In this document: positions 7,960 to 14,280 of the stretch, piece after piece
Layout of the letters: the number at the start of each line of letters is the position of its first letter
How positions within the stretch are numbered: position 1 is the stretch's first letter
NCBI GenBank assembly: GCA_026770575.1
Contig: MU657169.1
Span: 741,502-755,781 of the forward strand
Reading direction: 5' to 3'
Source of the DNA: Pelagophyceae sp. CCMP2097
Taxonomy: Eukaryota; Sar; Pelagophyceae
Length of the DNA: 14,280 nucleotides
Made by a program: the position numbers and the translations under genes
Notes under the pieces: model-generated
Told to the model about the DNA's origin: nothing
The model's input: only the letters and a program-made list of their open reading frames with translations
Database searches by the model: none

Positions 7960-7979
7960 CCCGAGTGCCCAGACTCGGG
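7960..7979 (+). other. Hairpin just after the 741-aa ORF
   Basis: CCCGAGT, a 6-base loop, then ACTCGGG, a perfect 7-bp stem starting 18 bases after the stop codon. A second GC stem, CGGCCCG (7991-7997) with CGGGCCG (8014-8020), follows. Possible 3'-UTR structure; function unknown. No gene is seen in 7943-8181. Confidence 0.35.
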
Positions 7980-8181
7980 CCAGAGGATCCCGGCCCGCTA
8001 CCCGGCAATACACCGGGCCGCACATGTGGCACGGCACGGAGGCCCTCGGGTCGTTACGGGTTCCTCGCAACCTAGCTTTCTGAGATCTCGTCACGGTAGA
8101 TCTACTTCTCGCGAGCCGAGTTGCTTTGCCGCGCGCGACGCGCCTCTGCACGCTCGCCTCGCAGCCCTATTCGTGGGAGTG

Positions 8182-11100
8182 ATGCGGCACCTCGTCCGCA
8201 TCGCCGCGCTGTGTTGCGCGCTGATGGCGCCGGCGGCTGGAGCCGCAGAGTACGTCCGCCGCCGGCCGGGACGCGCGCCGGGACGCGCGTTGCGCGCAGC
8301 TACTGCGCGGCGCTTCAGGGCGCCGCCGACCTGGACATGCACAAGTGGCGCGTCATGAGCGTGCCGCCCATGGCCGCGGCGCGCGCGCAAAGGCTCCACG
8401 GTAGATACGCGTTCCAGGTGCGGCCCGCCCTTCGGCGCGGCGCGCGTCACGCCGTCTGCTTAGGCCAGCCTCGGCGACGTCGTCTACAAACTGGGCTTTG
8501 CCATGGTCGAAGGGTTCCCGTGGCCGCAGCCGCTCGACAAAGAGGCCTACCAAAGGCTCCGCAGCATCGCGCTCCGGCCAGGTCGGGCCCGCGGCAGTAC
8601 GCCCCGTGCAAACCGGCAGGCCTCTAGGCGACGTCATCGTCGCGAGCTACCCGAAGCACCGCCACCGGCGCCCGTCGTCTGGCTACGCGTCCGAGCCTCT
8701 CACAGATCCGGGACGACTTTCCCTAGGTCCGGGACGACATGGATGGAGCAGATCGTGCTGCTTCTTCAGCACGGGTCGGGCGTGGCGAATCGGCTGGATC
8801 CAAAGTCGCGGAACGAGTACAACTCTAAAACGGGCGTCGGCAAAATCTGGCTCGAGCCGTATATGGCCCTCGGGCACACGCAGCGCAAGGCCGTGACGCG
8901 AGAGGCGTTCGACGCCATCCGGGGGCCGCGCTTAATCAAGAGCCACGCGCCCGTCGACCTCGTCGTCGGTGAGCCCCGCCCCGCGCTTGCCAGAAGTCTT
9001 ACGCCGCGTCGTAGGCTTCACTCCGGCCCGCCGCGGCGCTCCGACGGCGGTTGGCGCCAAGGTGATCTACGTGGCGCGCAACCCCAAGGACGCGGCGGTG
9101 TCGCTCTTCTACCAGCGCGCGCCGGCGCCGCGCGGAACCGAGCGGCGCATGACGCTCGACGCTTGGGTTGCGCTGTACACCGCGGGATTCATGTCCTGCG
9201 GGAATTGGGCGGAGCACGTGGCGCGGTGGCACGCCGCGTCGCTCGCCGACGCAAACGTCTTGTTCGTCACGTACGAACAGCTGTCGAAAGAGCCGATGCA
9301 AACGCTCCGCAGAGTCTCAAACTTCCTCGGCCTGAAGCGCAACGAGACCGAGCTCGAGGCCGTGTTCCAGGCCGCCACCTTCGAAGCCATGTCCTCGCAG
9401 GCAGCATCCGCGAAGCGCCGCCGCGGCCTCAAGGGCACCCGGCGCCTCGAAAGCCGGCGCCTCGAAAGCGCGCGGCCTGGCTTCGCCGCGCGCCTCCGGG
9501 CCCTCGTCGCATACGCGCAAAGGCGTGGCGGCGTCTCCCTATCCGCGGGGCGGCGCGCGCTTCGAGGGCGTATGGTTGGGGCCCTGTCGCCGCAGGAGCG
9601 GAATCGGCTCAAGTTTGCCGTGGCCCCGGGCGGCCTCGCAGCTGACGCCACCGCCGGCGCGTCGCACCTCCGGCAAGGCGGCGTCGGCGGATGGCGCATC
9701 CACTTCTCCGCGGCGTTGGCGCAGCAGTTCGACGCCTCCGTCTCGAAGCAGCTCGGCGAAGAAGCAAAGCGCGCAGCTGTCGACTTTGGCGTCTCGCCCG
9801 ACCCGCCAACGTTCGACTCCGGCGCCTGCGACGACGCCGCCGGGGCGCCGCGGCGGTGGCTCGCCGCACGGGCCGCCGCGCCGCGCGCGCGCGCGCAGAA
9901 GAACTGCACGGGCGCGTGGCGGCCGACGCCGCTGCGCGAACCGCCCTACGCCCTCGACGAAATCTCGTACCTCGGGCCGGCCTGGGCCGCGGGCAAGTTC
10001 TTCTGGGGCGGCGAATGCACCGCCTCGACGGCCTACGAGTTCGAGAGCTCGTGCAAGCCGCAGGCGCGTCGGAGACTTGGAGCGCGCCGCGACGCACCGC
10101 CCGCGATTGTCGCACCGCCGCGCGTAGGAGCCGTACCCCGCGGCGGGCGCGTGGCGTTCGGCGGCGGCGGCCTTTTGCGCGGCGTTTGATGGGTCGCGCG
10201 TGCTCTTCGTCGGCGACTCGCTCAATGGCCAGATGTTTACGAGCATGGTCCATCTCCTCGGCGCGCACAAGGGCGTCCAAAACGAAGACGGCCTCCGCTG
10301 CGCAGACGTCGACGACGCCGGCCCGCACGAAATCGCGCCCAGCCGCGCCCCGCGACACCGGCAAGAGGGGGGCGGAACCCTCGACACCTGACTCTGGCCC
10401 CGGCGTCGCGGAGCTTTGCCTGCGACTGTCAGGCTCTGCGCGCGGACGTCTGCGCGCGCTTCGGCGGCAACGTCTCGGTGCAGTTCCTGCGCAACGAGTT
10501 CCTCACCGTCGACGCGGCGGCGAACCAAGCGCAGCGCGAACTGTACGCGCCGGCGTTTCCAAAGGCCCTCTGCCTGTGGGGCTACGAAGCCGCGAGAGCC
10601 GACGTCGTCGTCCTGAACAGAGGCGTCCACTTCATCCCGTCGCCGACGTTCGACGCGCAGCTCGAGAAAGCGCTCGACGAACTCAAGTGCGCACCCGTCT
10701 GGGAAACTCGCTGCGGGGAGGGCGCGGCCTTTGGCGCCGGCGACGCCGCGGCGGCAGGTCGCTGCGGGCGCGCGCGGGCCGGAGCATGCGCGGCGTCGTG
10801 TACCGGTCGACGCACGCCATTACGTGCTCCGCCGGCGACGACGCGCCCGCGGCGACACCGTTCGAGCCGCCGTCGACGCACGACTGGGACGCCATGGCGC
10901 GTGACAGCGTCGACGATGCGCGTCGGGCGATCGCCACGGGAACGACGGCCGTCCCGGAGCCGCGGGCGGCATCCAGGGGCGCCAGGGAAGACCCTGATCG
11001 TCGCCGCCCAGTGCGCAAAAAAGGGGTGACGACAGATCTTGTTAGGCCGCGCAGAACGCCATCGCGGAGCGCCTCGTTTTGGCGCGCGGCGCCCAATACC

Positions 11101-11276
11101 TCGACGTCTACTCCATGTCGGCGCTGCGCCCGGGCGGCCGCAAGGACTGCGTCCACTTGTGCCTTCCTGGGCACATGGACGATTGGAATTTTGAACTCTT
11201 CCGCCTCGCGACGCGCGCCTTCGCCGGCCGCAGGGCCAAAGGGCGGCGCAAGCATCGGCGCCACCACGCGGTGTAA
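8182..11276 (+). CDS. Secreted sulfotransferase fused to PC-esterase (TBL-like O-acyltransferase)
   Basis: Proposed exons: 8182-8253, 8319-8417, 8464-8581, 8628-8655, 8727-8968, 9015-10063, 10128-10274, 10343-10686, 10758-10896, 11046-11276; about 822 aa. An N-terminal signal peptide (MRHLVRIAALCCALMAPAAGA) points to the secretory pathway. Residues about 90-425 are a PAPS-dependent sulfotransferase: GDVIVASYPKSGTTW (97-111, 5'-phosphosulfate loop), RLIKSHAP with the likely catalytic H179, VIYVARNPKDAAVS with R208 and S216 for the 3'-phosphate, and RQGGVGGW (406-413). The same open frame continues into CTGAW (484) and a PC-esterase domain: VLFVGDSLNGQMF with Ser567, ADVVVLNRGVHF, VVYRST, and YLDVYSMSALRPGG..DCVHLCLPG with the DxxH pair D780/H783. 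TBL-type PC-esterases O-acetylate cell-wall polysaccharides. There is no stop, and no in-frame ATG after the sulfotransferase core, so a fusion is favoured. Introns after residues 536, 585 and 746 are less certain than the others. Confidence 0.75.
8254..8318 (+). other. Intron, 65 nt, fusion gene
   Basis: GTCCGC donor and CGCTTCAG acceptor, phase 0. It joins the signal-peptide exon (..GAAEY) to GAADLDMHKWRVMSV. An AG at 8299 would give a 46-nt intron but leads to a frame that soon stops. Confidence 0.5.
8418..8463 (+). other. Intron, 46 nt, fusion gene
   Basis: CAG|GTGCGG donor and CTGCTTAG acceptor, phase 0. It joins LHGRYAFQ to ASLGDVVYKLGFAM; the downstream frame is closed by the TAG of the acceptor itself, so an upstream exon is required. 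Confidence 0.65.
8582..8627 (+). other. Intron, 46 nt, fusion gene
   Basis: GTCGGG donor and GGCCTCTAG acceptor, phase 1. Splicing gives SIALRPGDVIVASYPK, the normal lead-in to the sulfotransferase PAPS loop. Confidence 0.75.
8656..8726 (+). other. Intron, 71 nt, GC-AG type, inside the PAPS-loop codons
   Basis: The only boundary that yields the family motif VASYPKSGTTWMEQ splits the lysine codon AA|G, with donor GAA|GCACCG and acceptor TTTCCCTAG. The intron's last bases duplicate the exon start (TCCGGGACGAC at 8706-8716 and 8728-8738). A GT donor does not reproduce the motif. The unspliced frame also reads FPRSGTTW but lacks the preceding strand. Confidence 0.6.
8969..9014 (+). other. Intron, 46 nt, fusion gene
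   Basis: GTGAGC donor and CGTCGTAG acceptor, phase 1. It joins RLIKSHAPVDLVV to GFTPARRGAPTAVGAKVIYV, linking the two halves of the sulfotransferase domain. Confidence 0.75.
9439..9468 (+). repeat. Two tandem 15-bp units in the sulfotransferase insert
   Basis: CCGGCGCCTCGAAAG occurs twice in perfect tandem. It lies in a basic segment of about 90 residues between FEAM and RQGGVGGW, where known sulfotransferases are much shorter. Confidence 0.9.
10064..10127 (+). other. Intron, 64 nt, probable GC-AG type, fusion gene
   Basis: CAG|GCGCGT donor and CGCGTAG acceptor, phase 0, joining EFESSCKPQ to EPYPAAGAW ahead of the GDS block. A 46-nt alternative with donor GGA|GCGCGC at 10082 also keeps the frame. 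The GT at 10068 does not. An intron here is needed by the frame change; its exact start is open. Confidence 0.5.
10275..10342 (+). other. Probable intron, about 68 nt, fusion gene
   Basis: The GDS block is in one frame and SFACDCQALRADVCARFGG in another, so an intron must lie between about 10250 and 10410. GTCCAA..GCCCAG at 10275-10342 is the best frame-consistent pair I found, phase 0. Confidence 0.35.
10687..10757 (+). other. Intron, 71 nt, fusion gene
   Basis: GTGCGC donor and GCGGCAG acceptor, phase 2. It joins LEKALDEL to KSLRARAGRSMRGVVYRST, a good PC-esterase continuation. Confidence 0.7.
10897..11045 (+). other. Probable intron, 149 nt, GC-AG type, fusion gene
   Basis: The acceptor CTTGTTAG is firm because its TAG closes the downstream frame. 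The donor ATG|GCGCGT, phase 0, gives PPSTHDWDAM joined to AAQNAIAERLVLARGAQYLD, close to the W....QN.......RGA.YLD spacing of TBL proteins. Other donors, or two smaller introns, are possible. Confidence 0.4.
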
Positions 11277-11336
11277 CCACTCGCACCATGCCGCGTCGCA
11301 GCGGGTTCACAAGCATTCGGATTACGTGGGCGGGCC

Positions 11337-13115
11337 TCATCGGAGCACTATTGGGGGCGCCGCGGACGCCGACGAGGGCCGAAGCACCATCGGGGGCGCC
11401 GCAGACGCGGACGAGGGCCGGCGGCGCGCCTGCGGCGTCAGCGACGTCGGTTTCAGCATGCCGCGCCGCGCCACCTCGAGCGACAGGTCGAGCGACGACG
11501 GCCGCTGCCACGCGGTGCCGGCGTGCGCGTCAGCAGGGCTACTGGTGCTGAACAGGCCCGGCGGCGCGCGCGACTGGCGCATCTGCCCGGCCGTCGACGG
11601 CCGCGGCGCGCGCTTCGGCGCTGCGCGGCGCGTCGCCGACGCGACCTTGCCGGGGACCGTGTCACGGGGACCTTGCCAGGGGCGCCGGCGCCGCTCGGGC
11701 GCGGCCCCGCCGGCAGCGGCGGCCGCGTCTTTGGTGGCAGCGGCCCCGTCGTCGGCGGCGGCTCCGTCGGTTTCGCCGCCGCCGTCGACGACGTGCGGTC
11801 TGAGGAGCGCCCGCGATTCGGTGGCCTCGTGCGCCCGCAAACGGTGGCCGTCGAGGTGGCGCGACAATTGCCTCTGGAACTCTGCGCCGTAGATGCGGCC
11901 GTCGCCGTCGACGCCGACGGTGGCACAGAGCGCGGCCGTCTCCCGCGCCGAGAGGCGCACGCCGTAGGAGTGGAGCAACTGCTCCCGAAGCTCGGCCGGC
12001 GCCAGACGCGCCTCGAACGCGCGCCGCGAGATGGTGTAGCCCCCCTGGCCCTTGTTCGCCGACGCCTCGGCCAGCGCCGCCCATGCCGAACGCGCATCGT
12101 CGGCGGTCCAGTCCGGTGCGGCGTCGGCGTCTTCGTTTGCGCGATGGCGGCGCGCGCGGTCAAAGGCGCGGCCGACCGTCGGATCGTGGCCGCGGTCGCT
12201 CTCGCGGCGGTCCGCACGCGCCTCGGCCCCAACGCCAAAGAAGAAGCGCACAAACGCGGCGCCGTCGATGCTGCCTCGCCTCCCGGGCCGCCCGAAGCGC
12301 GCCGCCAGCGCCGCCGCCTCGGCCGGCGCCAGCGACACTCCCGCGCGCAAGAGCTGCGCGCGGAACGCGCCCGCGCGCAGGTCCGGCGCCTCGAACGCCG
12401 CAAACGACTCGCGCGACGACGCAAACGTTCGCTCGTAGTGCAACGCCGCCAGGCGGACCTTGGCCATCGCACGCGCCTCGGGCGTGGGCTGAGCGCCGGG
12501 CGCGCCCTAGAGGCACCGTCCGGAAAGGGCGCGCCGGAGCCCCTGCAACAGACGCCTCTGCATAATACGCGGTCAAGTTGCCTCTGCGACGGAATGGTGG
12601 CGTCGCCTCTGCGACGGACGCAGCGTCGTCGGGCCACTCACGTCTGCGGCGGCCTGTGCTTGCAAGTGAGCGATCCACGGCTGCGTGGCGGCGGCGCGGA
12701 CCCTGCGGCGCTGCTGCCGCCCCACGGCGAGCTTTTCGATGCAGTCGCGCATCGGCGCCAAGTTGCCGAGCGACGACTGCAGCAGCGGCGACGTCGACGA
12801 GAACGGCGTCTCGGGCCGCAGACGACGCGCGCCCGCCGACGCGCCCGCCGACGACGCTTCAAGCCGCGACGCTCCAACGTCGGGCCAGCCCGTCGACGGC
12901 CGCGACGCCGGCGACAGCGGCGATGGTGGCGCCGACCGCGACGCAGGCGCCGTCCGGGGTCCCGTCGAGGCCCGACTGCCCCGGGGCAAACCATGATTGG
13001 TCAACGCCGCCGCCGCGGAAAAGTCGCGGGTGTAGAGCATCCGCAGGTGCGGGAACGACGCGACGCTCCGGATGTCTTGGAGGTACGCATCCTCGAGCTG
13101 CGCTGCGCGCCGCAT
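11337..13115 (-). CDS. EF-hand-like protein, two exons
   Basis: Proposed exons on the minus strand are 13115-12642 and 12506-11337, about 547 aa. The start is the ATG at 13115 (MRRAAQLEDAYLQDIRSV); the longer reading begins with TTG. Exon 1 is Ser/Ala/Pro-rich in the middle and ends with MRDCIEKLAVGRQQ and IAHLQAQAAAD, likely helical. Exon 2 carries two EF-hand-like units. The first is LRAGVSLAPAEAAALAARFG..GSIDGAAFVRFF, with a degenerate loop. The second is LLHSYGVRLSARETAALCAT followed by VGVDGDGRIYGAEF, whose loop has D, D, G, I and E at positions 3, 5, 6, 8 and 12 but glycine at position 1. The C-terminus is disordered and ends in two 13-residue repeats. Similar EF-hand proteins occur among ciliary/flagellar proteins, but function is not established. 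It is convergent with the fusion gene, with 60 bases between the stops. Confidence 0.7.
11344..11421 (-). repeat. Two tandem 39-bp units at the gene's 3' end
   Basis: Copies 11344-11382 and 11383-11421 differ at a few positions and encode RPSSASAAPPMVL and RPSSASAAPPIVL at the extreme C-terminus of the EF-hand-like protein. The stop codon follows almost directly. Confidence 0.85.
12507..12641 (-). other. Intron, 135 nt, EF-hand-like gene
   Basis: On the minus strand the donor is GAC|GTGAGT and the acceptor GCCTCTAG, phase 0. The unspliced frame stops at 12573. The intron holds two copies of CCGTCGCAGAGGC and a related GCAGAGGC, so alternative acceptors are possible. Confidence 0.55.
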
Positions 13116-13342
13116 CCGGCGCCAAGTTCGCGCCAATTTCCGAGAAAGGCGTTTTGTTCCGCTTTTTTTCGGTGATCATGATTTGCTGAAGAAGGCATTT
13201 CGCTATCCGGATAGTGTGACTCAATTTGCCGTCATCGAACTTTTCGAGAAAACTGGGCAACTTTCTGCAGTGCTCGGCGACCAAACCTCTTTCGAATCTG
13301 CAGACTAGGGACCTAGGCACCTTCGAACAACCGGCGCGGCAC
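13116..13342 (-). promoter_or_regulatory. Upstream region of the EF-hand-like gene, no gene seen
   Basis: Clearly AT-richer than the adjacent coding DNA, with a T7 run near 13165. Open frames exist on both strands here, but none carries a motif I recognise. It probably holds the promoter and leader of the minus-strand gene; no specific element can be named. Confidence 0.3.
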
Positions 13343-13360
13343 TCGGCATCCGGGGAGTGA
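13343..13360 (+). repeat. 18-bp direct repeat, left copy
   Basis: TCGGCATCCGGGGAGTGA, repeated exactly at 14009-14026. The 14-base core GGCATCCGGGGAGT occurs a third time at 14047-14060. The two full copies bracket an AT-richer block of about 650 bases holding the minisatellite. Confidence 0.9.
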
Positions 13361-13390
13361 AAAACCACTTAATCCAAGATAGCAGCCGCT

Positions 13391-13806
13391 TTATGCTGCT
13401 GCCGCTGGCGGCGCAGCCGCCTTATGCAGTCGACACAGACGGCGCAGTCGCCTTTTGCTGCTACTGGCTGTGCAGCCGACTCTTGCGGCGCAGCTGCATC
13501 TTGCTACCGCTGCTCTTGGTTCATACGTCGCAGCCGAAGCAGCAGCCTCACGCATATGTCACATGCGGCGCAGCCGCCTTTTGTCATTGCTGGCGGCGCA
13601 GCCTCAGCATGCGGCGCAGTCGCCTTATACTGCCGCCGCATGCGTAGAAGCTGCCTTATGCAGCCTCCGCATGCGGCGCAGCCGCCTTTTACCTCTGTTG
13701 ATGGCGCAGCCGCCGCAGACGGCGCAGCGTCGCAAGTAAAGCAACTGAGCAAACTGCGCAGTTGCCTTATTTCGTTGTTGGAGGCGCAGCCGCCGCAAAC
13801 GGCGTA
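13391..13806 (+). repeat. Degenerate GC-core minisatellite
   Basis: About ten imperfect copies of a core close to GGCGGCGCAGCCGCCTT(T/A)TG, separated by variable 15-30 base spacers containing CTGCTG, CATGCG or similar. Unit length is irregular. All three forward frames stay open over long stretches, giving Ala/Cys/Leu-rich peptides that look like a by-product of the repeat. I do not annotate a protein here. Confidence 0.8.
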
Positions 13807-14008
13807 ACCGCTTTCTGTTGCAGCTGCTTTCAAAACAGCTGCTCTTCTTAGGGCGCGCGCAGTTGTTCATTGGTTGTTATGGACAAGCGCTGGGGCCTGT
13901 TTATAGTCTCAATAACGAGTTATATACCCTTTTTCATTTTTGGTGTTCTATTGTACTGTCCTGCGCCGCAAGCTTATAGTTTTCGTGGTTCCACGAAGAG
14001 ACTGCGCA

Positions 14009-14026
14009 TCGGCATCCGGGGAGTGA
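14009..14026 (+). repeat. 18-bp direct repeat, right copy
   Basis: Identical to 13343-13360. A shorter third copy of the 14-base core follows at 14047-14060, after TGAGGCATGAGGGTTTGCATGAG-like sequence that is itself partly duplicated (GCATGAGG). Confidence 0.9.
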
Positions 14027-14152
14027 GGCATGAGGGTTTGCATGAGGGCATCCGGGGAGTAGTTTGAATTACGGCAAAAGACGGAGTCTGGCGTTGTGTA
14101 CGAAGGGGTCGTCTCCACGGGCCTCACGTCGCTCTCGGCGGTCGTGCTACGC

Positions 14153-14172
14153 TTTTCAATTTCGATTGAAAA
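14153..14172 (+). other. Perfect 8-bp hairpin with TTCG loop
   Basis: TTTTCAAT-TTCG-ATTGAAAA is a perfect stem with a four-base loop. The surrounding 14027-14280 segment has long open frames on both strands running off the window edge (minus strand from the edge to 13948; plus strand VYEGVVSTGLTSLSAVVL..). I recognise no domain in either, so a partial gene is possible but unproven. Confidence 0.4.
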
Positions 14173-14280
14173 ATTCGTAGGACTCGCAGGCGAGTGGGCT
14201 GGCGGGTCCTCGGCCGATGCGGTGCCCTTTAAAATTCGGCCCTTCCATCGGTCCTCCAAGATGAGCCTGCGCACGGCCGG

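Noticed and set aside
7943..8181. Possible structured RNA or tRNA after the 741-aa gene
   Set aside because: Two short GC stems are present, but no cloverleaf, T-loop or anticodon arm could be built, so only hairpins are reported.
8026..8181. Upstream extension of the signal-peptide exon
   Set aside because: The frame is open further upstream, but the ATG at 8182 begins a textbook signal peptide with an AGA-A cleavage site, which the extension would bury.
9691..11892. Long plus-strand open frame of 733 codons
   Set aside because: It crosses the sulfotransferase, several introns and the convergent gene in one frame and is Arg/Ala-rich without motifs. Only the short VVYRST exon within it is real coding sequence.
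11523..13175. Plus-strand open frame of 550 codons
   Set aside because: It is antisense to the EF-hand-like gene. The arginine-rich translation is typical of the opposite strand of GC-rich coding DNA, whereas the minus strand shows EF-hand-like patterns.
13391..13806. CRISPR-like array
   Set aside because: Units are degenerate, spacers share the same sequence theme, spacing is irregular, there are no cas genes, and the context is eukaryotic.

Overview
The window looks like nuclear DNA of a microscopic eukaryotic alga. The host genes are very GC-rich and alanine/arginine-rich. Several are split by short spliceosomal introns, recognised because protein motifs continue across frame changes at GT..AG or GC..AG boundaries. 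The gene families point the same way: an mTERF protein, a MYND/RING/Sel1-repeat protein, a secreted sulfotransferase joined to a plant-type PC-esterase, and EF-hand-like proteins. MYND+Sel1 proteins are greatly expanded in pelagophytes, diatoms and relatives, so a stramenopile alga such as a pelagophyte is my best guess. This is inference; no marker gene settles it.

Layout. 1-764: 3' end of a non-LTR (LINE-type) retrotransposon with an (ATT)n tail, clearly less GC-rich than its surroundings. 894-3215 (+): mTERF gene in about six exons, with a possible helix-turn-helix/sigma-region-4-like N-terminus. 3216-3650: gap with a 54-bp segment duplicated almost exactly. 3651-4718 (+): intact single-exon MYND/RING/Sel1 gene. 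4719-5380: short glycosyltransferase-61-like remnant, then a 5'-truncated second copy of the Sel1 end. 5717-7942 (+): long single ORF with a degenerate EF-hand pair and an unrecognised C-terminal domain. 8182-11276 (+): signal peptide, PAPS-dependent sulfotransferase and PC-esterase (TBL-like O-acyltransferase) joined in one continuous reading frame across about ten exons. 11337-13115 (-): two-exon EF-hand-like gene, convergent with the fusion gene and only 60 bp from its stop. 13343-14026: AT-richer block with a degenerate minisatellite, bounded by an 18-bp direct repeat. 14027-14280: no confident gene, one perfect hairpin.

The most interesting object is the sulfotransferase/PC-esterase fusion. 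If real, one secreted polypeptide could both sulfate and O-acylate a polysaccharide. The second general point is splicing: the motif-anchored introns are mostly 46-71 nt, four are exactly 46 nt, most end in TAG, and several can only be placed with a GC donor. Exon coordinates were worked out by hand from frame and motif continuity and need transcript confirmation.
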